This document shows, piece by piece, positions 12,617 to 20,087 of a DNA stretch of 23,622 nucleotides. The first letter of the stretch is position 1; the number at the start of each line of letters is the position of its first letter. The translations under genes were made by a program, and so were the position numbers. Under the pieces are notes generated by a model, which worked only from the letters and a program-made list of their open reading frames with translations, ran no database searches and was not told where the DNA came from. Source of the stretch: a virus. The stretch lies in the IMG/VR virus record IMGVR_UViG_3300021962_000662, positions 1 through 23,622 of that record. One strand, written 5' to 3'.

Positions 12617-13825
12617 ATGGCTAACAAAGATTTATTCAAGCAGGCTATTGCTGATGCTAAATCTATTCGTGAAGCTGCTATCACTAACGCAAAACTTGCT
12701 TTAGAGGAGTCGTTAACTCCACAGTTAAAAGAGCTTTTAGCTCAACGTTTAGCTGAGATGGAAGAAGAAGCAGAGAACCAAGAGGTTCTTGCTGAGGCTG
12801 AAGTTGAAGAGACTGAACACATGGAGGAAGGTGACTACACGGAAGAAGAAGTAGCGGAGGCTGAAGAAGCTGAAGAAAAAGAGGAAGAAGAAGGCGAAGA
12901 AGCTGGTGAAGAAGAAGCTGAGAACGACTCTGAAGAATCAGAGGACGAAGCTGAAGAAGATCTAGAGGTTGAAGACATGACTGTCGAAGACCTAAAAGAC
13001 CTAATCCGTGATATCCTTTCTCAGGAAATAGGTGACATGGAAGAGCCAGCAGGTGAAGAAGGTGATGAGGAAGCTGAGGATATGGTAGGCATGGATATGA
13101 CTGCTGAACCTGAAGCTGAAGCCGGAGAGGAAGAAATCAACCTCGACGAACTCATGGCTGAATTAGCTGCTATGGCTAACGAAGAAGAAGTAGTTGCTGA
13201 AGAAGAAATCGAAGAGACTATCAACGATCCAGAAACTGAAACTGCTCACGGTAACGTAGCAGAAGAAGAAGAAGACACTATGGAAGAAGGAGCAATGGAT
13301 AAGATCAAGCAATTAGTTGCTAAGATGCAGCAAAATGCTAAAGAGGGTAAACCACTTATCGATGACGAGTTCTTCAAGTTCGTAGATAAGTTAGACAAAC
13401 TAGACCCAGGTACTGTTACCTCTGGTATGGCTAAGTCTGGTGCTGGTAGAACTTCTTCTATTGGTGAAGCTGAGGAATTAGCTGAAGCTCTAGAGACTAT
13501 CGAAACTCTTCGCAAAGATCTTAACGAAGTAAACTTACTAAACGCTAAGTTACTTTACGTTAATAAGGTATTCAAGGCTAACACCCTTACTGAATCACAG
13601 AAAGCTACAGTTATTGCTGCTTTCGACAAAGCTGAGACAGTTAAAGAAGTTAAGCTTGTTTTTGAAACGGTTAGCGAAAACATTCCTTCTGGTAAAAAAG
13701 AAGTAGTTAAGGAAGCCAAGGGCTTTGCTTCAGCTGCTGTAGGAACATCTGACAAACCAGAAGTAATTGCTGAAGCTAATCAGGCTGTATTACGCATGCA
13801 AAAACTTGCAGGAATTATTAAATAA
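12617..13825 (+). CDS. Acidic prohead scaffold protein, gp22-like
   Basis: This 402-residue protein lies directly before the major capsid gene, the position of T4 gene 22. Residues 1-60 are helical with cleavage-like sites (LLAQRLAEME). Residues 55-215 are extremely acidic, with long Glu/Ala runs. Residues 215-402 are mixed helical, including MDKIKQLVAKMQQNAKEG, AEELAEALETIETLRKDLNE and a C-terminal basic end (LRMQKLAGIIK). Scaffold proteins of this group form the internal core and are degraded by the prohead protease. Several L-x-E triplets fit that. The call depends on position, acidity and helical content; sequence similarity to T4 gp22 (269 residues) is weak, and the protein is larger. 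No Shine-Dalgarno sequence precedes its ATG. Confidence 0.85.
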   Translation: MANKDLFKQAIADAKSIREAAITNAKLALEESLTPQLKELLAQRLAEMEEEAENQEVLAEAEVEETEHMEEGDYTEEEVAEAEEAEEKEEEEGEEAGEEEAENDSEESEDEAEEDLEVEDMTVEDLKDLIRDILSQEIGDMEEPAGEEGDEEAEDMVGMDMTAEPEAEAGEEEINLDELMAELAAMANEEEVVAEEEIEETINDPETETAHGNVAEEEEDTMEEGAMDKIKQLVAKMQQNAKEGKPLIDDEFFKFVDKLDKLDPGTVTSGMAKSGAGRTSSIGEAEELAEALETIETLRKDLNEVNLLNAKLLYVNKVFKANTLTESQKATVIAAFDKAETVKEVKLVFETVSENIPSGKKEVVKEAKGFASAAVGTSDKPEVIAEANQAVLRMQKLAGIIK

Positions 13826-13845
13826 CTTTAAATCCAAAATTTATC

Positions 13846-15453
13846 ATGGAATTAAATTCTCTATTAAACGAGTCAGCTCAAGGCTTCAAGAGCTTACAAG
13901 CTGACGCAACTCGTTTAGCTGATAAGTGGTCTGCTACAGGCTTACTTGAGGGCTTAAACAACGAGATCGAGAAAAATAGCATGGCTATGATCCTCGAAAA
14001 CCAAGCTAAGCAGCTTGTAAACGAAATGAACTCTACTGGTGGCGGTGCTATCGGTACTGCTACAGCTAACGCTGAGCAATGGGCTGGTGTTGCTTTACCA
14101 CTTGTGCGTAAAGTATTCGCTCAGATCTCTGCTAAAGATTTCGTTTCTGTTCAACCAATGAACCTTCCTTCTGGCCTAGTATTCTATCTTGACTTCAAGT
14201 ATGGTAACGGTGTTAACGGTCGTACTCTAGGTGACAACCTTTACGGTAACGTTTCTACTGCTAACAGCAAAATGACTGTTGATCTAGAAGTTGCTGGTGG
14301 TCTTTACGGTGCTGGACAATTCGGTTACACAATCAACCCAGTTGCTACTGCATCTCTAGCTATCACAGCTGGTACTGCTACTTCAGCTTCTGTTGGCTAC
14401 CAAGACGGTGTTAACCCAGCTGAATTCAAGACTTACGCAATCACTTTTGCTCAAGACATTGATACTAAAGGTGTTCGTGCTTTCCGTCTTTCTTCTGGTT
14501 CTGCCGCTTACGGTGCCGCTAGCGACATCACTACACACCCAGAATTCACTACTGTATCTGGTAACACAGTTACTTTCGTAGTTTCTGGTTCTGCTGTAAC
14601 TGCTGCTAACTTAACTGACGCTGCTGCTGTATTCCACCTTCAGCCATCTGACAACACTCGTGGTGATTTCGAATTCACTGACGGTGTAGGTGATACAACT
14701 CCAGTTATCCCTGAGATCAACGTATCTCTTGCTTCTGAAGCTATCGTTGCTAAGACTCGTAAGTTAAAAGCACAATGGTCTCCAGAATTCGCTCAAGATC
14801 TTAACGCTTACCACAGCATCGACGCTGAGGCTGAGTTAACTTCTCTTCTTTCTGAGTATATCTCTATGGAAATCGATCTCGAGATCCTTGATATGCTTAT
14901 CCAAGATGCAGTTACTACTGAGAAGTGGTCTGCTGAGAACAACAAGATCTGGGCAAACGGTGCATGGCAGACTACTGCTGTAGCTGATTTCTACAACACT
15001 CAAGGTCAGTGGTTCCAAACTCTTGGTACTAAGATCCAAAAAGTGTCTAACAAGATCCACCAGAAGACTTTACGTGGCGGTGCAAACTTCCTAGTAGTTT
15101 CTCCTTCTGTTGCTACTATCCTTGAGTCAATTCCTGGATATGCTGCCGAGACTAACGGTGACAAGATGGACTTCGCAATGGGTGTTCAGAAAGTAGGTTC
15201 ACTTAACTCACGCTTCCGTGTTTATAAGAACCCTTACATGACTGAGAACGTTATCCTTATGGGTTACAGAGGTAGCCAGTTCCTAGAGACAGGTGCTGTT
15301 TATGCTCCATATGTACCATTAATGATGACTCCATTAGTATACGATCCTAAGAACTTCACTCCAACGAAGGGTATTATGACTCGTTACGCTAAGAAGATGA
15401 TCCGTCCTGAATTCTACGGTAAGATCTGGGTTTCTGACCTAGCTACTGTTTAA
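13846..15453 (+). CDS. Major capsid protein, T4 gp23-like
   Basis: This 535-residue protein is similar in length to T4 gp23 (521) and forms the hexameric shell with an HK97-type fold. SVQPMNLPSGLVFYLDFKYG at 101-120 aligns with the T4 stretch GVQPMNSPTGQVFALRAVYG, and ILENQAKQL at 49-57 with T4 KIFENQEKDF. Further C-terminal landmarks are KLKAQWSPEFAQDLNAYHSI, then FRVYKNPYMTENVILMGYRG, then APYVPL and DPKNFTPTKGIMTRYAKKM. By alignment with T4, protease cleavage is likely after E60 (LVNE, then MNSTGGG). Residues 160-295 are Thr/Ser/Ala-rich and may form an inserted surface domain. The gene favours C-ending codons (TTC, ATC, AAC) more than its neighbours, as expected for the most abundant product. 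It is followed by a terminator. Confidence 0.96.
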   Translation: MELNSLLNESAQGFKSLQADATRLADKWSATGLLEGLNNEIEKNSMAMILENQAKQLVNEMNSTGGGAIGTATANAEQWAGVALPLVRKVFAQISAKDFVSVQPMNLPSGLVFYLDFKYGNGVNGRTLGDNLYGNVSTANSKMTVDLEVAGGLYGAGQFGYTINPVATASLAITAGTATSASVGYQDGVNPAEFKTYAITFAQDIDTKGVRAFRLSSGSAAYGAASDITTHPEFTTVSGNTVTFVVSGSAVTAANLTDAAAVFHLQPSDNTRGDFEFTDGVGDTTPVIPEINVSLASEAIVAKTRKLKAQWSPEFAQDLNAYHSIDAEAELTSLLSEYISMEIDLEILDMLIQDAVTTEKWSAENNKIWANGAWQTTAVADFYNTQGQWFQTLGTKIQKVSNKIHQKTLRGGANFLVVSPSVATILESIPGYAAETNGDKMDFAMGVQKVGSLNSRFRVYKNPYMTENVILMGYRGSQFLETGAVYAPYVPLMMTPLVYDPKNFTPTKGIMTRYAKKMIRPEFYGKIWVSDLATV

Positions 15454-15476
15454 TTCATCCTTACATAGGAAAATTT

Positions 15477-15505
15477 GAGGGGGCCTTCGGGCCCCTTCTT
15501 TTTTT
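15477..15505 (+). terminator. Intrinsic terminator after the capsid gene
   Basis: GGGGCC (15480-15485) pairs with GGCCCC (15490-15495) around a TTCG tetraloop. The stem is extended by GAG/TTC to 15477 and 15498 with one G-T pair, and is followed by a T run to 15505. It lies 24 bases after the capsid stop. Confidence 0.92.
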
Positions 15506-15525
15506 ATCGTATATTAGTTATAAAT

Positions 15526-15534
15526 CTATTTATA
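15526..15534 (+). promoter_or_regulatory. CTATTTATA motif, candidate late promoter of phoH-neck block
   Basis: CTATTTATA lies between the capsid terminator and the phoH start, 25 bases before the ATG. TATAAAT, nearly the T4 late box on the same strand, lies immediately upstream. Position after a terminator makes a promoter here likely; the exact element is inferred. Confidence 0.45.
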
Positions 15535-15559
15535 CAATATAAACCAACGTTACGAATAT

Positions 15560-16246
15560 ATGAGTTCGAATCACCACGAAGACGAGATCTTCAAAGCTAA
15601 GAGACGACCAAAGAACCCAATTAAGTTTAATATTTCTCTCAACGATGAACAGAAAGCTGCGAAGGAAGTTATACTCACTAATCCCGTCACCGTTCTACGT
15701 GGTATGGCTGGAAGTGGTAAGACTTTGGTGGCAGTTCAATGTGCGCTTGACCTCTTATTCACGAAACAGGTCAACAAGATTATCATCACAAGACCAACAG
15801 TGGCTAAAGAAGACATTGGCTTCCTCCCAGGAGACATCCGCGAAAAGATGGACCCCTGGCTTGCACCGATTTATCACAACCTATACCTCCTATATTCGAA
15901 AGAAAAAATCGACAGGGAAGTAGAAGAAGGTAATATTGAAATCCTTCCATTCGCTTTTATGAGGGGCCGTACTTTCGTTGACACATTTGTTATTGTTGAT
16001 GAAGCACAAAACGTTACTCATACCCAGATGGAAATGGTCTTAGGTAGATTAGGTAGAAATAGCTGGATGGCTATTTGTGGAGACATCGCTCAGATCGATT
16101 TACGAGATAAAAGGCAAACTGGCTTCTCGTTCTTGAATCGCTTAGAAGAGAACGTTAAAGGCTTTAGGGTTGTAACGTTATTACAAAATCATAGACACCC
16201 TATTGTCGAACCTATACTTAATGTATACCAAACATTCAGGGATTAA
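15560..16246 (+). CDS. phoH: PhoH-family ATPase
   Basis: This 228-residue P-loop ATPase of the PhoH family is a common auxiliary gene in marine and other T4-like phages. Walker A is GMAGSGKT at 48-55, Walker B VIVDEAQN at 144-151, and the sensor-type motif is CGDIAQIDL at 173-181. RPTVAKEDIGFLPGDIREKM at 78-97 is a family signature following the first Asn/Arg strand. The protein covers the ATPase core only, without the N-terminal PIN domain of PhoH2-type fusions or a KH domain. Its function in phages is not established; RNA-related activity has been proposed for the family. Here it starts the neck-gene block, between capsid and gp13-like genes, with a candidate promoter upstream. No Shine-Dalgarno sequence is present. 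Confidence 0.95.
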   Translation: MSSNHHEDEIFKAKRRPKNPIKFNISLNDEQKAAKEVILTNPVTVLRGMAGSGKTLVAVQCALDLLFTKQVNKIIITRPTVAKEDIGFLPGDIREKMDPWLAPIYHNLYLLYSKEKIDREVEEGNIEILPFAFMRGRTFVDTFVIVDEAQNVTHTQMEMVLGRLGRNSWMAICGDIAQIDLRDKRQTGFSFLNRLEENVKGFRVVTLLQNHRHPIVEPILNVYQTFRD

Positions 16247-16257
16247 AAGCAGAGTTA

Positions 16258-16266
16258 CTATTTATA
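16258..16266 (+). promoter_or_regulatory. CTATTTATA motif, candidate late promoter element
   Basis: CTATTTATA lies in the 34-base gap between phoH and the gp13-like gene, 14 bases before its ATG. Role inferred from recurrence. Confidence 0.35.
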
Positions 16267-16280
16267 TATAAACTCGAACT

Positions 16281-17423
16281 ATGGCTGATATCGCAATCTG
16301 GGAAGGCTCATCTCAATTTCAAGCCGGACAGACTCCATTCGCATTCTATGACACAGATGCTGACTTTATAGCTGATGCTGATAAGGTAGCTAAGTTTTGT
16401 GCACAGAGATTGGGGTATCCATTGATGGATGTAGAGCTACAATCTGGTTCTATCTATGCCTGCTTTGAAGAAGCAGTAACCACTTACGGTAACGAAGTAT
16501 TTCAGTACAAGATTAGAGAGAATTACCTATCTATGGAAGGTGATTCATCAGCAACATCGTATAATAGTAAGTTAATAGAAGGATCTTTAGGTAGAGTTAT
16601 CGAAATTACTGAAAACTACGGTACTGAAGCAGGAGTTGGCGGTAATGTTACCAAATACTCAGGATCTTTACCGGTTTCTGGTGGAATTCAGAACTACGAC
16701 TTAGATGCTTGGGCGACTTCACAAGGAATTACCGGCGGAATTGAGATCAGAAAGGTATTTTATGAGTCTCCACCGGCAATCCTACGTTATTTTGACCCAT
16801 ATGCCGGTACAGGTACAGGTATTCAGTCACTAATGGACGCTTTTGACTTTGGATCATTCTCTCCAGGTGTAAACTTCCTGTTAATGCCTGCTTCTTACGA
16901 CATTTTAAAGGTTCAAGCCATCGAATTTAACGATCAGATCAGAAGATCAGCATATTCCTTTGAAGTAATCAATAATCAGCTTAAATTATTCCCTGTACCT
17001 AAGCAAAGTGGACGTATTTGGTTCGAATATTTTAAGAAAACTGAGAAGAAAGGTGCAGTTAAAGACAGTTCTTCTGGGTTAATCACCAATGTAGGTGAGG
17101 TGCCCTATGATAATGTTACCTATAGTACTGTAAACTCAGTAGGAAGACAATGGATTTACCGTTATACGCTAGCTCTCACTAAAGAACTCCTAGGGTACAT
17201 TAGAGGTAAGTACCAACAGATCCCTGTACCGGGCTCAAACACAGGACTAAACCAAGCAGATCTACTTACAGATGCAAGATCTGAAAAGATATCCTTACTT
17301 ACTGAACTAAGAGAGATGTTAGATCAAACGTCTAAGAAAGCTCAACTAGAAAGAAAGGCTGACGAATCAGACAATCTTAAGAGAATTACTACTCAAGTAC
17401 CAATGACAATCTTTATAGGATGA
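16281..17423 (+). CDS. Neck protein, T4 gp13-like
   Basis: This 380-residue protein is longer than T4 gp13 (309). The N-terminal part contains ADKVAKFCAQRLGYPLMDVE, then LQSGSIYACFEEAVTTYGNE, corresponding to the T4 gp13 segment FCLRKLGHPVLQIEITEEQI and DDCIDDALQFYQEY. The centre is beta-rich with a Gly/Ser/Thr insertion (about residues 105-165). It is followed by VNFLLMPASYDILKVQAIEF, then a Tyr/Phe-rich region, and a helical C-terminal part (LLTELREMLDQTSKKAQLER). gp13 and gp14 complete the portal vertex after packaging and provide the tail attachment site. Its neighbours, a gp14-like and a gp15-like gene, support the call. The stop overlaps the next start. Confidence 0.82.
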   Translation: MADIAIWEGSSQFQAGQTPFAFYDTDADFIADADKVAKFCAQRLGYPLMDVELQSGSIYACFEEAVTTYGNEVFQYKIRENYLSMEGDSSATSYNSKLIEGSLGRVIEITENYGTEAGVGGNVTKYSGSLPVSGGIQNYDLDAWATSQGITGGIEIRKVFYESPPAILRYFDPYAGTGTGIQSLMDAFDFGSFSPGVNFLLMPASYDILKVQAIEFNDQIRRSAYSFEVINNQLKLFPVPKQSGRIWFEYFKKTEKKGAVKDSSSGLITNVGEVPYDNVTYSTVNSVGRQWIYRYTLALTKELLGYIRGKYQQIPVPGSNTGLNQADLLTDARSEKISLLTELREMLDQTSKKAQLERKADESDNLKRITTQVPMTIFIG

Positions 17424-17737
17424 TGAAACTAGGTAACATACTACTTGAAGAGACATATAAGATGTTTAGAACTTATATGTACATTGAATTTGATGACGCT
17501 GATATGGATGTATCAACACTGGCTAATATTATTCGCGGTCTACCGCAGGTAGCTGTTATCAATAATAAGTCTGATAAAGAAGATCCTAGACCTAGAGCTC
17601 TATTTAGTGTAAAGATCTCTACTACTAAACCACCTATGGAAGCATTTCAGATGCTACAGAAGGATGTAATGACTAGAATCTCAGAAGTAAAAAAGTGTCA
17701 AATCTCAGAACGCCACGTAGAGGAGGTTAACTTATGA
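17420..17737 (+). CDS. Small alpha/beta protein in the neck cluster
   Basis: This protein has 105 residues (ATG at 17420; the second ATG at 17423 is equally possible). After a short helix, MKLGNILLEETYKMF, comes a compact beta-alpha-beta-like domain: RTYMYIEFDDADMDVSTLAN, then IIRGLPQVAVINNKSD, then RALFSVKISTTKPPMEAFQM. This looks like a ferredoxin-like or ACT-like fold of a phage protein type whose function I do not know. It begins with an L-L-E-E site resembling the prohead protease pattern. Both ends overlap neighbours by 4 bases, so it is part of the gp13-gp14 translation unit and may be a virion or assembly factor. Confidence 0.7.
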   Translation: MMKLGNILLEETYKMFRTYMYIEFDDADMDVSTLANIIRGLPQVAVINNKSDKEDPRPRALFSVKISTTKPPMEAFQMLQKDVMTRISEVKKCQISERHVEEVNL

Positions 17738-18222
17738 GTATATTCGGTAGTCAAAGAGATTTCGGTTTAATTAAAAAGATGAACCGTGCTCTGCTCAGAG
17801 ATATTATTGAGCAGGAGGTTGGCTATTATAAAATTTCTCTCAATGAGACTCAAGCTAACATTTACGGAGAGTCTAGCGAAAAGATTTATTATAGTCCTGT
17901 TTTAATGCAATGTTTGATTACTAGAGGAGATCAGATTTATACCGTAGATGAGTTTGGTCCTGATTTAGGACGTCAATTATCGTTTGCATTTTTAAGAGAT
18001 GATTTAGTAGATCAAAATCTTGTGCCTGAGGTAGGGGATATTATTATGCTAAGTGAAAACTACTATGAAGTAGATGTGGTAAGAGAGAATCAATTCTTCT
18101 TCGGTAAAGATAATAATTACAATTACGGAAGAACTGATGCGTACGGAGCTAGTATTTCTATCGTTTGTGATGCTCACCTAACAAGAGTAGATAAGCTCAA
18201 CATAACTCAGGTAAGACCATGA
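17734..18222 (+). CDS. Neck protein, T4 gp14-like
   Basis: This 162-residue protein is shorter than T4 gp14 (256). LRDIIEQEVGYYKISLNETQ at 22-41 and ANIYGESSEKIYYSPVLMQC at 42-61 resemble the N-terminal region of phage gp14-like proteins. VPEVGDIIMLSENYYEVDVV at 101-120, then FFFGKDNNY, matches the T4 stretch [20 protein letters not shown]. The protein would join gp13 on the portal to close the head. Unusually for this window, a GAGGAGG lies about 8 bases before the ATG, although it is inside the preceding coding sequence. Position after a gp13-like gene supports the call. The missing C-terminal third may be a genuine family difference. Confidence 0.78.
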   Translation: MSIFGSQRDFGLIKKMNRALLRDIIEQEVGYYKISLNETQANIYGESSEKIYYSPVLMQCLITRGDQIYTVDEFGPDLGRQLSFAFLRDDLVDQNLVPEVGDIIMLSENYYEVDVVRENQFFFGKDNNYNYGRTDAYGASISIVCDAHLTRVDKLNITQVRP

Positions 18223-18488
18223 AGCTAGTAGATATTATATACGAAGAAAATGCTCTTGGTTTTAAGACAACTAAGACTAATGTAGACCCAGAGACCGGCC
18301 AAGTTACCTGGGATGTAGAATACACTCCGTTAGTTAAGATTGACGGAGAGCTTGAAAAACTTGCTATTGAATTAGAGAGTGCTACAAAGAAGCATCCTGA
18401 AGATGAAAAACTACAGCAATACAACGAGCTGTTTAAGAACTTTAAGAAAGCGTTTAGATCACACGTTACTAAACACTACCGTAAATAA
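18219..18488 (+). CDS. Small hypothetical protein between gp14- and gp15-like genes
   Basis: This 89-residue protein is coupled on both sides: ATGA overlap at its start and TAATG at its end. The N-terminus MKLVDIIYEENALGFKTTKT contains an I-Y-E-E site. The middle is short beta segments (TGQVTWDVEYTPLVKIDGE) and the end is a helical, basic segment (FKNFKKAFRSHVTKHYRK). No motif or family is recognised. Its fixed place between two neck/tail-joining genes suggests a small assembly or connector protein, which is inference from context only. Confidence 0.68.
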   Translation: MKLVDIIYEENALGFKTTKTNVDPETGQVTWDVEYTPLVKIDGELEKLAIELESATKKHPEDEKLQQYNELFKNFKKAFRSHVTKHYRK

Positions 18489-19723
18489 TGGCGCAGTATA
18501 AAAGAAACAAACCAACACCGAAAACCCAATCGGAGTTAGCACGTGAGCAAATACAAGCTTACGATGCTACGAGAGGTACTGTGCCTGCTTCTACAAAATT
18601 AAACAGAGAGAATCAATTATCATTAAAAGACGATACGGTTAAATTACCTACCGTTACTTTTAAAGATATTGACGAAGCTATTGTTTACTACTTTAAAAAC
18701 ATTATCAAACCATCTGTTATTCAGAATGGCTCTAAGCTAGATGTACCTATTATCTACGGCTCACCTGAAAGATGGGCATCTGCACAGAAAGATGGCTTCT
18801 ATAGAGACAAAGACGGTAAGCTTCAAGTGCCGTTAATCATGTTCCGTAAAAGTAACATTGAGAAGAATAGGTCATTAGGTAATAAGTTAGACGGTAACGA
18901 AGTTAGTAACTTTGTTATTTACGAAAAGAAGTATTCCAAGAGAAACATCTACGATAGATTTTCCTTAATTTCTAATCGTCAACCATCCAAAGAACTTTAC
19001 GGAGTTGTAATACCAGATTACGTTACAGTAACCTACCAATGTATTATCTATACTGATTACGTAGAGCAGTGTGATAAACTGATTGAAGCTTTAAACTTTG
19101 CTTCTGATTCATACTGGGGTGATAAAGAGCGTTACCGCTTTAGAGCGAGAATTGATTCCTATACTCCTACCATTGAGATGGCTCAAGGAACAGATAGAGC
19201 AGTAAAAGCTACATTTAGCTTAGTGCTCCACGGATATATTATCACAGATACTTACAACCGCGATAAAGCTAACCTTAAGAAATTCTACTCTAAGGCTCAG
19301 GTTAACTTTGGATTTGAGACTGTAGGAGATTTAGAAACGTTAACAGCAGCATCTAGAACACCTCAAGAAGCAGCTCCGGCTAGATTCTTTGACAGTCAGA
19401 TTGGTGCATTCCAACCACCACCAGGAACAGGAGGTATGACAGGAGCAGAGATTACATTTATTAGCTTAAATACAACAGCTATAGCTGATACAGTTACCAG
19501 TAATAAAGCTACATTTAACAGCCGTACTATTGCTACAGCACCTTCAGGTTTTACTATTTCTGAAGCAAGCTTCCAAGTGTACGTTAATGGTATATTAATC
19601 CCAACCACTCAGAGAACAACATCTCAAGTAGGAGCTAACATTGAAGTACTCTTTGATACCAACGCAATTCAGTACGAAATGCTACCGGACTTTGAAGTTA
19701 TATTAGCAGGTAAGTTTACATAA
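18488..19723 (+). CDS. Tail completion protein, T4 gp15-like, with extra C-terminal domain
   Basis: This protein has 411 residues against 272 for T4 gp15. IVYYFKNIIKPSVIQNGSKL followed by DVPIIYGSPERW (65-96) corresponds to the T4 segment LFSNIQIKRQLESGDKFIRV followed by PITYASKEHF. VTVTYQCIIYTDYVEQCDKL (179-198) corresponds to MIYELSIFTRYEDDMFQIVE. The later RARIDSYTPTIEMAQGTDRA and ATFSLVLHGYI also follow the family order. gp15 caps the tail tube and sheath and joins the tail to the neck. After about residue 320 there is an added beta domain (FQVYVNGILIPTTQRTTS onward, to the end). This is not part of T4 gp15. Identity is supported by the adjacent gp13- and gp14-like genes. Confidence 0.82.
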   Translation: MAQYKRNKPTPKTQSELAREQIQAYDATRGTVPASTKLNRENQLSLKDDTVKLPTVTFKDIDEAIVYYFKNIIKPSVIQNGSKLDVPIIYGSPERWASAQKDGFYRDKDGKLQVPLIMFRKSNIEKNRSLGNKLDGNEVSNFVIYEKKYSKRNIYDRFSLISNRQPSKELYGVVIPDYVTVTYQCIIYTDYVEQCDKLIEALNFASDSYWGDKERYRFRARIDSYTPTIEMAQGTDRAVKATFSLVLHGYIITDTYNRDKANLKKFYSKAQVNFGFETVGDLETLTAASRTPQEAAPARFFDSQIGAFQPPPGTGGMTGAEITFISLNTTAIADTVTSNKATFNSRTIATAPSGFTISEASFQVYVNGILIPTTQRTTSQVGANIEVLFDTNAIQYEMLPDFEVILAGKFT

Positions 19724-19724
19724 T

Positions 19725-19982
19725 ATGGCACGAGTTCACCTATCACAATTAAACCCTTCTGGTTCGCTAAACATCACAGGTAGTTTTAGCGTAGCTGGTC
19801 AATCTGTATTCTACCAGACCGATAGCGCAATAGCAGCATTGATAGTATCAGGAGCCATGGAGATTGTTAAATCTACTCTAGCAGCACAAGCTGTTTCCGG
19901 TTCACTTTCTATTCAAGGCCTCGGTACTCTTGCAGATACTGGATCAAGAGAGACCATCGATCTCGGTACAGATGACTTTTAA
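19725..19982 (+). CDS. Small Ser/Gly-rich structural-type protein
   Basis: This 85-residue protein starts one base after the gp15-like stop. It is made of short beta-type segments rich in Ser, Gly and Ala: LNPSGSLNITGSFSVAGQSV, then SGAMEIV and VSGSLSIQGLGTLADTG. The ITGSF and SGSL motifs recur in the two large tail-fibre-like genes downstream, so it probably belongs to the same group of virion appendage proteins. It ends in an acidic tail, IDLGTDDF. It lies just before the hairpin at 20005-20023, making it the last gene of the neck block. Function unknown. Confidence 0.7.
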   Translation: MARVHLSQLNPSGSLNITGSFSVAGQSVFYQTDSAIAALIVSGAMEIVKSTLAAQAVSGSLSIQGLGTLADTGSRETIDLGTDDF

Positions 19983-20004
19983 TTAAAATACATATAAGGT
20001 TAGG

Positions 20005-20032
20005 AGCCGGCTTATCGCCGGCTTTCCTATTT
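20005..20032 (+). terminator. Hairpin after the neck block, probable terminator
   Basis: AGCCGGC (20005-20011) pairs perfectly with GCCGGCT (20017-20023) around TTATC. Only a short, interrupted pyrimidine/T stretch follows (TTCCTATTT), so it is weaker than the other two terminators. It begins 22 bases after the last stop. Confidence 0.75.
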
Positions 20033-20035
20033 ATT
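20027..20035 (+). promoter_or_regulatory. CTATTTATT motif, candidate late promoter of tail-fibre block
   Basis: CTATTTATT differs from the other copies only in the last base. It directly follows the hairpin and lies 52 bases before the ATG at 20088. Role inferred. Confidence 0.28.
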
Positions 20036-20087
20036 ATAGTCTTACATAAGACAACCCGGTATATACCTTCAAAACGTTACCATACAT

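Noticed and set aside
13021-13755. Minus-strand ORFs opposite the scaffold gene
   Set aside because: Poly-Ser products are what the complement of GAA/GAG and GCT runs must encode.
2032-20035. TATTTATA copies as T4 late promoters directed leftward
   Set aside because: Read on the minus strand they equal TATAAATA, but there is no leftward gene to serve; only antisense RNA could be made, so the sense-strand reading is preferred and the alternative is kept within the finding.
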